In this document: positions 24,491-33,336 of the stretch, piece by piece
How the letters are laid out: every line of letters starts with the position of its first letter
How positions within the stretch are numbered: the first letter of the stretch is position 1
Assembly: GCA_944990035.1 (NCBI GenBank)
Contig: CALYLX010000113.1
Span: 434,001-498,000 of the forward strand
Direction: 5' to 3'
DNA from: Clitopilus passeckerianus
Lineage: Eukaryota; Basidiomycota; Agaricomycetes; Agaricales; Entolomataceae
Length of the DNA stretch: 64,000 nucleotides
The notes under the pieces: generated by a model
Told to the model about the DNA's origin: nothing
The model's input: only the letters and a program-made list of their open reading frames with translations
The model's database searches: none
Made by a program: the position numbers and the translations under genes

Positions 24491-24975
24491 TGTTATGATT
24501 TTGCTTACATGTTTCTCCTTACATACCCCGGCCCGCTTACCTATGCACGATTACTCACATATGCTGCGCATCATTGCGCATTTTTCATCTTTTTCCATGC
24601 TTACTCCGCATCTCTCACGATCGTGAGAGACTTATACCTTATCTGACTCTTTCTAACTCACATTGAGTCATACTGACTCATGTACTTACTCATCATGCTG
24701 CGCATGACTCATTACTTACTCAGCATGCTGCGCATGCGCTATATTTAGAACTACTAGATAGGTATATAAACCTGTACCATTTGGTCAAGGCTCCTCAGCT
24801 TGACCTAGGCAATCTACCTAACTGCTTAGTTCTCTACTTCGCCTTTAAGTCCCTTGCTTCGTCAATCTCACCAGGTCGTCAGTACAGCCGCAGCTGCTGA
24901 CAAATCTCTGTTTTTGTTTATCAAAGACATCGAGCGTAAACAGTATTACCTAAGTTGTTAGGCTCTGCCTTAACA
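24491..24975 (+). repeat. Gypsy-1 5' LTR with promoter
   Basis: TATA box TATATAAA at 24763-24770. CAGCTTGACCT (24796-24806), about 33 bp further on, is the predicted RNA start because it is complementary to the primer site. It also holds a perfect 20-bp palindrome at 24611-24630 (TCTCTCACGATCGTGAGAGA) and repeated CTGCGCATG motifs around 24560-24740. Confidence 0.85.
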
Positions 24976-24977
24976 AA

Positions 24978-24988
24978 AGGTCAAGCTG
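24978..24988 (+). promoter_or_regulatory. Gypsy-1 primer-binding site, self-priming type
   Basis: AGGTCAAGCTG, two bases after the 5' LTR, is the exact 11-nt reverse complement of CAGCTTGACCT at 24796-24806 in the LTR, just downstream of the TATA box. This is the arrangement of Tf1/sushi elements, where the folded 5' end of the RNA primes reverse transcription instead of a tRNA. Confidence 0.75.
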
Positions 24989-25045
24989 TTCAGAAGGCCC
25001 GCTCATTGTTAGCGCAGGCCCACCCCACGACAACACAGCAAAAGC

Positions 25046-26503
25046 ATGCAACAGGCCGATTGCCGTTGCGGCTACCACTCAGTCACCACGGTCGTACACA
25101 GGGCAGACCACCCGCCACGAAATACCACTCTAGTAGAAGGAACCAACAACGTCTACAAGTTCACCAACGGAAGCTACTGCGGTTTTAATCACAACAATAA
25201 CTGCTGGTGCTACGCCTCTCTCTCCCTTGGCAAATTCACATTCACCACCGTTGCCGTTGAAAACAGACACTTTCACGCTCTAGACTTCCCTACCCCTGAA
25301 CGACCTCATAAGACCCCTGCTATTGTCTGAGCTCAACGAGAACACGACATTGAAGTAGACGAGGAGGAACAGCGACGCTTCGCACCGTTACCCATAGCAA
25401 TATCTAGGAACCCATCACTAGTCCCATCTACCAGTGCTTCTGTCTTGCCCGAAGAGGAAGAAGAAGAACACCAAGTACAACAACAGCTAGAGGAGAGCCC
25501 CACAGCTGAGCCAGAGGAGCGCCCCAGTGCAGAAACAATTAAACCAGAGACCGACTTCGATTTCGACTACGAAATGTCACAAGATAACAACAACAAGAAG
25601 GACATTGGAGCCAAACCCCAAACGTTCTCCGGAGACCGATCCAAGACCAGAAAGTTCATTCAGGAACTTGAAGACTACCTCATTCTAAACAACCTCAACC
25701 AACTCGAAGATGACAAGAAGATTCGCATCGCCCTATCCTTCCTCAAAGAAGGAACTGCAGCAGCATGGGGATTAGAATTTCACGATAAATACTCAGCAGC
25801 TGAAAGAAAAGCCACCTATGTTGAGTTTATCCACCAATTCAAAGAAGCCTTTTCCCCTACCGACGACAAAGCTGCCGCATTTCTCCAACTCAAAGCCTTA
25901 CGACAGGATGGGACAGCTGACGAATTTGTCACCGTCTTCAAGAATATTCTTGCACGAACCGATCTCAGCGGTGACACTGCAAAGATCGAGATCTTCATGG
26001 AAGGACTTACCCCCAAACTCCGAGAGAAAATTCTCTTTTCCGATTCCCCTCCTACCACATTCGACAATTGGGTCAAGAAAGCCATCCAGTTTGACAACAA
26101 CTGGTGACGTGCCAAGACAATCATGGGACATACCCGTATCATCAAGACATCTGATATGGTCAAAGGTGCTTACAAAACACCTACTGGAGCCCGAGACCCA
26201 ATGGCTATGGATGTTGATCGTTTCACCACTGATCCACCCAAACGCCGCCTCACCCAGGAGGAAAGAGAACATCACAAGAAGAACAACTTATGCTACTATT
26301 GCTCCAAGAAAGGTCACACGATCCAACAATGTCTTCAAAGGAAGAATTTTGGAAGAACCTACCCTAGCAACAACGACAGCCGATTCCACAAGAAACCTGA
26401 GAAGGGAGCCGAGTTGATCAAATATGTCAGAGCAGTCCTAGCTGACATGCCCCAAGAAGAAGCCGCTGAATTCTACACCGAAGCAGAGGCTGAGGGTTTT
26501 TGA
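25046..26503 (+). pseudogene. Gypsy-1 Gag with two in-frame TGA codons
   Basis: Capsid protein. The frame from ATG 25046 begins with a Cys-rich segment (MQQADCRCGYHSV, CWCYASLSLG). A TGA at 25328-25330 is followed by an acidic stretch and a second possible start at 25574 (MSQDNNNKKDIG). The retrotransposon gag domain covers PQTFSGDRSKTRKFIQELED to EIFMEGLTPKLREKIL. A second TGA at 26105-26107 stands where Gypsy-2 has Arg (W-R-R). A zinc knuckle CYYCSKKGHTIQQC follows at about 26290. The frame ends at TGA 26501-26503. It is in one frame throughout, so only the two TGA codons break it. Confidence 0.85.
26494..26500 (+). promoter_or_regulatory. Gypsy-1 -1 frameshift heptamer GGGTTTT
   Basis: The Gag frame reads GAG GGT TTT TGA, so G_GGT_TTT lies in the exact X_XXY_YYZ register just before the Gag stop. 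A -1 slip continues as TTG AAG AGG, which is the Pol frame. The same heptamer serves -1 frameshifting in barley yellow dwarf virus (established knowledge). Confidence 0.75.
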
Positions 26504-29500
26504 AGAGGAAGACTGCAAAGCCGACGTCAGTACTTCCTTGCCCGATTGATATTTCCAGTGTACTTGTAGCTACTGATTTTTATGCTGAATCTATGCGTAT
26601 CCCAATCTCTCTACAAGACCCTCTAGATGGAAATACAACAATCGCCGGCACAAAAGCTCTCATTGACTCTGGAGCGCAAGGGTCATTTATCGACTCCGTC
26701 TTTGCCAAGACACATCACCTCCCGCTACTCCCACTCCGACAACCGATTACAGTATGAAATGTTGATGGCACCCTGAACAAACAAGGAACTATTACCCACT
26801 TTACCTGGGTTATTGCCAAGATAGGGACAGCCATCATCAAGGAAAGATGTTTTGTCACTGGACTCGGGAAAGACCACCTGATCTTTGGATTACCCTGGTT
26901 AAAACGGGTAGATCCAATCATATCGTGGAGCGACAGCACACTCAAAATCAACGAATCACGCATTACCCAATGACTGTCGCAAACATTGATGCGAGCAGTA
27001 GACATCAAGCGGATGAGAGCCATCCGAGAACAACTACTAGAGGAAAACACGCCACCTACCCCAGCACCTGATTGTTCCGAAAAGAATCCCGGAAAATCAG
27101 AAGGACTTAGCGACTATTTCCGAATAGTCGAAGACGGAGAAGAGATCAATGAAGACTTTCTCATCGCATACTGCCAGAACGAACCGGCAGTCGGAATATT
27201 CACCAAGGAGGAACCCCCACTTACGCAGGAACACACAGAGGATTACCTTGTGTATGGGCCGATCAGGCCAACTACCACGATACGACAGACGGTGATAAAC
27301 CATCCAGCAACCAGACACCACACACAGCAGGTGTGGATACGTGCGAAAACATCAATTTTGCAAGCTCTAGAGCATAAACGAGAAGATAAGGAACCAAAGA
27401 AATCCCTTGACGAAATCATCCCCGACTATCTTCAAGACTACAGAAAAGTCTTTGAGAAAGCAGCATCCGAAGGATTCCCACCAAGCTGACCCTGGGATCA
27501 CGCCATAGATCTGAAGACAGATTTCGTGCTGAAAGACTGCAAGGTCTATCCGCTCAGCCCCTTAGAGCAAGAAAAACTCGACGAGTTTCTCAAGGAAAAT
27601 CTAGCCAAAGGATACATCCGAGAATCCAACTCCCCACAAGCATCTCCGTTCTTCTTCGTTGCAAAGAAAGACTCGGAAGCCCTAAGACCATGTCAGGACT
27701 ACCGACGACTCAACGAAGGAACAATACCTAACGCTTACCCCTTACCGCTGGCTAGCGAACTCATCGATAAACTCAAAGGAGCAACTGTCTTCACCAAACT
27801 TGACATTCGATGGGGATATCATAACATCCGCATCAAAGATGGTGACCAATGGAAAGCAGCGTTCAAGACCAACCGAGGGTTATTTGAACCAATGGTGATG
27901 TTCTTTGGACTAATGAACTCACCTGGTACCTTCCAAGCAATGATGAACCACCTTTTCCGAGACATGATAGACGAAGGATGGGTCATCATCTACATGGACG
28001 ACATCCTCATCTTCTCCAACGATCCAGAAAAACACCGAGAACGCACACGCAGAGTCTTACAAAGACTACAAGACAATGATCTCTACCTCAAAGCAGAGAA
28101 ATGCCAATTTGACACCACAAGAGTGGAGTACCTCGGGTTCATCATTGAACCAAACAAGATCTCCATGGACCCTGTCAAACTTGCAGGGATGCGCGACTGG
28201 CCTACGCCAACTACAGTAAAGGAAGTCCGATCATTCCTAGGATTCGGAAACTTTTACCGCAGGTTCATCGGAAAATATGCGGAAATTGCCAAACCGCTGA
28301 ACGAACTCACCAAGAAAGACAAGAAATGGGAATGGACCAATGAATGTCACAAAGCTTTCACTACCCTGAAAGACAAATTTCTGGAAGCGCCTGTGTTGCT
28401 GATGCCTGACCCCACGAAGCCATTTGTGGTGGAAAGCGACGCCTCAAAACATGCAACAGGAGCAGTCCTACAACAACGTGACGCCAACGGATCATGGCAC
28501 CCATGTGGTTTCATATCTAAATCGTTCTCGGAAACAGAACGGAACTATGAAATCTACGACCGAGAACTTCTAGGCATTATCCGCGCATTAGAAACCTGGC
28601 GACACTACTTCCATGGATCCCAACATTCAGTCGTGATTCTATCTGATCACAAAAACCTCACATACTTCCGAGAAGCCCGGAAGTTGAACCGATGACAAGC
28701 AAGATGGAATCTGATGCTATCCCAGTTTAACATCAAACTTGTACACACCCCTGGTGCAAAGATGATACAATCCGACGCACTATCTCAACGACCAGACCAC
28801 ATCCCAGGCGAAGACACCGACAACGAAGACATCATTCTCCTCCCCGACAAGCTCTTCCTTCACTCAATTGACATTGAACTAAAGGACGAAATTGTACACA
28901 AGATGGTCAATGACAAACTGATTGTTGACGCCATTCGCACCGCCAAAGAAGACGGACCCCCACCAATCTGATCAAACCTGGAAGACTGGAAATTTGATGA
29001 TGGCATCTTGTACTACAAGGACAAGTGTGTGGTACCAGATGACGAAGACCTCCGAAGGAAGATAGTCCAACGTTATCACGATCTACCCAGCGCAGGACAC
29101 CCTGGACAATTTGGGACACTGGAGAAAGTCCGAAAGGACTACTGGTGGCCAGGAATGTCAGTGTTCATCAAGAACTTTGTGCAGGGCTGTGCAATGTGCC
29201 AGCAAATGAAGATCAATCGCCACCCCACCGTTCCACCATTAATGCCCATCAAATCCGAAACCACTAGGCCATTTTTGCTAGTGACGTACAATTTTCACAC
29301 GGATCTCCCAGAGAGTAATGGTTTCGATAGCATTATGGCCGTGGTCGACCATGGAGCTACGAAGGGGGCAATTTTCATTCCTTGCACAAAGAAAATCGAC
29401 GCCACAGGAACTGCAAATGCCTACATTGACAACGTTTACCGTCGCTTTGGACTCCCCGACAAAGGAATTTCAGACAGAGGACCTCAATTCGCCTCTAAAG

Positions 29501-30324
29501 TTTTCCAAGAAATGGGACGACTCCTTGGAATCAAGCTCAACATGAGTACCGCCTACCACCCGCAAACCGATGGTGCGACAGAAAGGATCAATCAGGAGAT
29601 TGATGCCTATCTCCGCATCTTCTGTGCACAGAACCCCGAATCCTGGTCCAAATGGATTACCACTCTAGAATTCTCCTACAACAGCCGTACACACTCTGTC
29701 ACCAAACGAACCCCATTCTACCTAATGATGGGATACGAACCACCTGCACTCCCATCAGTTGCTCCCACTAGCAAAATTCCCGCAGTTGACAAACGGATCA
29801 AGGAACTTCTGCTAGCATGCGATGAAGCAAATGCTGCACATGCACTTGCTGCGCAACGCATGGCAGAGAAGATCACACGACATTTCACCCCATTCAAAGT
29901 CGGAGAAAAGGTGTGGTTAGAAGCCACAAATCTCAATCAAGGAAACATCTCCAAAAAACTAGCACCCAAACGAGAAGGACCCTTCAAGATACTTGAGGTA
30001 AAAGGACACCTGACCTATAAACTCGACCTGCCAAGACGATGGAAGATCCACCCAGTGATTCACGCATCACTTCTCACCCGTTACATCTCCACCAAAGCGC
30101 ATGGACCCAGCTTCTCTAAACCGCCACCTGACAAAATCGATGGAATAGAAGAATACGAAATAGAAGCAATTGTGGCCCATCAGAAACAAGGCAAAGGGCA
30201 ACACAGATACCTCGTAAAATGGAAGGGATGGCCATCAGCGGACAACGAATGGATGCCCGAGTCGGAACTGCGGAACGCCAAGGAAATACTCACCGAGTAT
30301 AAAAAGAGGAAGAAACTCACCTGA
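26500..30324 (+). pseudogene. Gypsy-1 Pol with five in-frame TGA codons
   Basis: One continuous frame. Protease: [50 protein letters not shown] and YMDDILIF. RNase [17 protein letters not shown] and [13 protein letters not shown]. Integrase zinc module: GHPG..CAMCQQMK. Integrase core: ISDRGPQF and HPQTDGATERIN. GPF-type module: KREGPFKILEV. Chromodomain: YEIEAIVAHQKQGKGQHRYL then VKWKGWPSADNEW. TGA codons at 26755, 26971, 27487, 28693 and 28969 break it; at 27487 Gypsy-2 has CGA. The first catalytic Asp of the integrase is Asn (TYNFHTDLP against TDFITDLP in Gypsy-2). The chromodomain marks it as a chromovirus, expected to target heterochromatin or other chromatin marks. Confidence 0.92.
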
Positions 30325-30362
30325 CACCACATAGCAAACCCACTCACTTCCACTATATAACA

Positions 30363-31232
30363 ATGTCTCAAAATGCCTCTTCCTACGACCGCACCATCAT
30401 CCGCAACACCTTCAAATCCGATACCGCTATTACGGCGCTCCGTACGCATACTGCCTGGAGCAGCGACGACAACCCTCTCACCGCTGTGGGAGAACAAGGA
30501 ACCCTCTACCAAAACCGACGAACCGAAACTCGCAACGAAGTGGCTCGTCTGCGCCACCAATTTGCGAAAACCACTGACGATCTTGATCAACTTTTGGACA
30601 AAGTTGATCGAGAAACGGAGGAGACCCTCACAGACCTCTTCTTTGCTATTGGAGGAACAGCTTTCCTCGACGAATTCTTCCCCGAACGACAAAACTGGTT
30701 CAACAACCCGGAGGAGACAGACTTCGAAACCCTTGCCTCCAATCCCTGGGGGCCTGAGGAAAGTCAAGAAGAGGAAGTCACGATCCTCACTACACGTCAG
30801 GTTTGCGGAACCCTACGAGCATTTCCTCCCGTCACCAATTTACACACCGCCGCAAAAATAAAACATAACCCCTTCGTCAAAGAAGAACAGAACGACAACA
30901 AGGAAAACATCAACCCCGATGGCAAACCCTCCGACGCCATACCTCTCCGCATTCGAAAGCCCACCAGAGTCCGACTCACCAACGCTGGTGGACCTTCCCC
31001 CTCGACAGTATCGTCCCAGAAGGCGCCGCGCACCGGATACCTTGCCAACAGACCACCACCACCCAGATGGTTCAGATGCTACATTTGTGGAGGCAAACAC
31101 CGACAGTGTCATTGCTTTCGTTTTGTGTGTCGTCTGTGCGATCATCGTGGCCCAGGCCATTACCCGGTTAGCTGCCCACAACGCTACCACAAGGGCATAG
31201 ACCGTCATTTTTGGGGTAAAGGAAGGAATTGA
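30363..31232 (+). CDS. Gypsy-1 ORF3, Cys/His-rich protein of unknown function
   Basis: An intact 289-residue frame between pol and the 3' LTR, 38 bp after the Pol stop. The N-terminal part is helical and charged (YDRTIIRNTFKSDTAITALR, ARLRHQFAKTTDDLDQLLDK), with WGPEESQ and NPFVKEEQ segments in the middle. The C-terminus is a zinc-binding-type cluster with CYICGGKHRQCHC then CRLCDHRGPGHYPVSC (C-x2-C-x6-H-x4-C). Gypsy-2 has a counterpart of the same length with about two thirds identical residues by eye. Most Ty3/gypsy elements have no ORF here. The position is that of env or of an extra nucleocapsid or regulatory protein. I do not recognise the family. Confidence 0.8.
   Translation: MSQNASSYDRTIIRNTFKSDTAITALRTHTAWSSDDNPLTAVGEQGTLYQNRRTETRNEVARLRHQFAKTTDDLDQLLDKVDRETEETLTDLFFAIGGTAFLDEFFPERQNWFNNPEETDFETLASNPWGPEESQEEEVTILTTRQVCGTLRAFPPVTNLHTAAKIKHNPFVKEEQNDNKENINPDGKPSDAIPLRIRKPTRVRLTNAGGPSPSTVSSQKAPRTGYLANRPPPPRWFRCYICGGKHRQCHCFRFVCRLCDHRGPGHYPVSCPQRYHKGIDRHFWGKGRN
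30373..31200 (+). other. Second, overlapping frame inside Gypsy-1 ORF3
   Basis: The +1 frame is open from an ATG at 30373 to 31200 except for one TAA at 30859-30861. It begins MPLPTTAPSS and ends with a hydrophobic stretch VIAFVLCVVCAIIVAQAI that would suit a membrane segment. The matching frame in Gypsy-2 (37941-38771) has the same start and hydrophobic end, with one stop at a different place. Antisense frames here are also long, so low stop density from base composition is a real alternative. Confidence 0.35.
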
Positions 31233-31252
31233 AGTCAGGAGACTTCAACGAT

Positions 31253-31265
31253 AGCGAGAGGGTAA
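31253..31265 (+). promoter_or_regulatory. Gypsy-1 polypurine tract
   Basis: AGCGAGAGGGTAA lies directly before the 3' LTR (31266). The same sequence precedes the Gypsy-2 3' LTR at 38837, as expected for the plus-strand primer. Confidence 0.7.
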
Positions 31266-31750
31266 TGTTATGATTTTGCTTACATGTTTCTCCTTACATA
31301 CCCCGGCCCGCTTACCTATGCACGATTACTCACATATGCTGCGCATCATTGCGCATTTTTCATCTTTTTCCATGCTTACTCCGCATCTCTCACGATCGTG
31401 AGAGACTTATACCTTATCTGACTCTTTCTAACTCACATTGAGTCATACTGACTCATGTACTTACTCATCATGCTGCGCATGACTCATTACTTACTCAGCA
31501 TGCTGCGCATGCGCTATATTTAGAACTACTAGATAGGTATATAAACCTGTACCATTTGGTCAAGGCTCCTCAGCTTGACCTAGGCAATCTACCTAACTGC
31601 TTAGTTCTCTACTTCGCCTTTAAGTCCCTTGCTTCGTCAATCTCACCAGGTCGTCAGTACAGCCGCAGCTGCTGACAAATCTCTGTTTTTGTTTATCAAA
31701 GACATCGAGCGTAAACAGTATTACCTAAGTTGTTAGGCTCTGCCTTAACA
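31266..31750 (+). repeat. Gypsy-1 3' LTR
   Basis: 485 bp, identical by eye to the 5' LTR, followed by the target duplication GAAAG and the resumed transposase frame. Confidence 0.92.
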
Positions 31751-32676
31751 GAAAGGTGAAACGACCTGCACTTGACCAGAAGCATATTTGGGCACGGAAG
31801 GAGTTTGCAGAGAGGCATAAAGAGTGGACTGTAGATGATTGGAAAAAGGTCTATTGGTCTGATGAGACTAAAATCAACCAGTTTGGGGCAGATGGGAATG
31901 AGAGAGTATGGGCAGGGAAGGAGGAGGGGCTTAACAAGCGACGTGTCAAAGAAACCCGGAAATTTGGAGGAGGAAATATTATGATGTGGGGCTGTATGGG
32001 GTGGGATGGGGTTGGATATGCTACAAGAATTGAAGGTACTATGGACAAGGTCCTTTACACTTCAATTCTGGAGGAGGAACTTCAGGATAGCCTGAAGTAC
32101 TATAAGGTAAAAGTGAAGGATATGATTTTCCAGCAGGATAACGACCCCAAGCACACCAGCAACATGGCCAAGGAATGGTTTGAAGACCACAGGATGAAGG
32201 TTCTAATCTGGCCAGCAAACTCTCCTGATATGAACCCTATTGAACATCTTTGGGTTCATGTCAAAAAAGAGCTTAGCAAGTACAATTCTCCACTTAGTGG
32301 AGTATTAGAACTTTGGGCAAGGGTGGAGAAGGTTTGGAATGCTATTCCAGCAGAGGTGTGCCAGAACTTAATAGAATCGATGTCTAGGAGGATTCAGGCA
32401 GTAGTTGAGGCCAAGGGAAAGTGGACTAAGTACTAAAATCCATGTATTTCTGCTTTCAAAATCAGTAGCAACAAAACCCTTCCAATGGGTCACCACCTTG
32501 TACTGTGTGAAACACCTGCTAAAAGTGGAGGTACAGCCTCAGGGTTATGTCGGCATCAGGCCAAGACATTGAACTATGATATATATTATTTTCAAGATTT
32601 TACATAATTTATTCCATCAGCTATTAACACATCTTTGAAAAAGTAGCAAACATTGGAAGGGTTTTGTTGCCCACTG

Positions 32677-33336
32677 TACACAAGCCAAAACAATAACCTT
32701 GTCTTCCCCGATTTCAAACAGTTTGAAAAAGAGTTCATCAACACTTTCTTCCCAGTAGACGGAGAAGGACAGGCATTTGCGTCCCTAGATGCTCTCACGC
32801 AGAAAGAACCAATTGATGACTACATCTCTCAATTTAAGGTCCTTATCGCCGCCTCGGGAATTTCCGACGAAAAGGCAAAGATTGAATTCTTCCAGAAAGG
32901 ACTCAACTCCAAGATCATCGAGAAGATCTATAACCTCCCCACTCTTCCCATAACAATCAATGGATGGTATGACCATGCCGCCCGATTTGATGCACAATGG
33001 CGTCGAGGACAGAATGTCATCCGCTGCAACAGAGGACTTCCCTCTATTGCCCATGCAAACTCTCGCAACACCCATACCACAGCAGACCCGAATGCTATGG
33101 ACATTGACACCTTATTCTTTGAAAAAAGGAAGGAGTTAATGAAAGAAGGGAAATGCTTCCGTTGCTTCAAGAAAGGACATCACTTTCGAGAATGCCCAGA
33201 ACGCAGAGGAGGAAAGCAATCCACTAGCACCAACTCTTACGGCAAGAAAAACATCAAAGATCTTGTCCAAACCATCAGAGCATTGGAAACAGAAGAACTA
33301 GACAAGTTCTGGGAGGAGCTCGATGAGGATTTTTAG
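32677..33336 (+). pseudogene. Gypsy-2 Gag, N-terminus missing
   Basis: It starts abruptly as QNNNLVFPDFKQFEKEFIN, which corresponds to the middle of the gag domain. It continues to a zinc knuckle CFRCFKKGHHFREC and ends EELDEDF at a TAG (33334-33336). The last codons read GAG GAT TTT TAG, so a GGATTTT heptamer directly precedes the stop and a -1 slip enters the Pol frame. Confidence 0.85.
33327..33333 (+). promoter_or_regulatory. Gypsy-2 -1 frameshift heptamer GGATTTT
   Basis: It occupies the same place as GGGTTTT in Gypsy-1, immediately before the Gag stop, with Pol open in the -1 frame. GGAUUUU is the known -1 site of red clover necrotic mosaic virus (established knowledge). Confidence 0.65.

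Larger units (their letters stand above)
23618..24975 (+). repeat. Long inverted repeat, left arm
   Basis: Copia leader/gag start, Tc1 left half and Gypsy-1 LTR. The inverted counterpart is 40310-41665 (-). A second inverted pair is 31266-32676 with 39388-40794. Confidence 0.85.
24491..31750 (+). mobile_element. Gypsy-1, complete chromovirus (Ty3/gypsy) with identical LTRs
   Basis: A 7260-bp LTR retrotransposon inserted in Tc1-like element A, with 5-bp target duplications GAAAG (24486-24490 and 31751-31755). The LTRs (24491-24975 and 31266-31750) are 485 bp each, start TGTTATG and end TTAACA. I found no difference between them, so the insertion is recent. Inner order: self-priming site, gag, pol (protease, RT, RNase H, integrase, chromodomain), a third ORF, polypurine tract AGCGAGAGGGTAA. 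Seven in-frame TGA codons interrupt gag and pol, and the integrase lacks its first Asp, so this copy probably moved with help from other copies. Confidence 0.95.
24155..32436 (+). pseudogene. Tc1-like transposase A, split by a retrotransposon
   Basis: Cut-and-paste transposase of about 338 residues. The first half (24155-24490) carries paired HTH domains: LTKAQTTCVIELLHTGLSAT, ASISRIRDKH, GGRPPKLT, TPQTVCKNF. The second half (31756-32436) carries the DDE core: YWSDETKINQFG, FQQDNDPKHTS and SPDMNPIEHLW with DD34E-like spacing, ending GKWTKY. Removing Gypsy-1 and one GAAAG copy joins the halves in frame (..FRK/VKRPAL..), so the gene was open before the insertion. No other lesion was seen. Confidence 0.85.
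23805..32676 (+). mobile_element. Tc1-like element A, interrupted by Gypsy-1
   Basis: DNA transposon flanked by TA. Without the insertion it is about 1.6 kb. It has 209-bp terminal repeats (23805-24013 and 32468-32676) starting CAGTGGGCAACAAAACCC. Each terminal repeat ends internally with the inverted arm CATTGGAAGGGTTTTGTTGC, so it is itself palindromic at its ends. The transposase gene lies between, split by Gypsy-1 at 24490/31751. The left flank is copia gag and the right flank is Gypsy-2 gag. Confidence 0.88.

Noticed and set aside
24186..24626. Long alternative frame over the Tc1 transposase and LTR
   Set aside because: It is a shadow of the transposase in another frame and crosses the LTR boundary; the same shadow appears in element B.
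30180..30767. 195-codon antisense frame over Gypsy-1 ORF3 (and 37922-38335 in Gypsy-2)
   Set aside because: No motifs; it is best explained by low stop density of this composition. It is used as a caution for the overlapping-frame idea.
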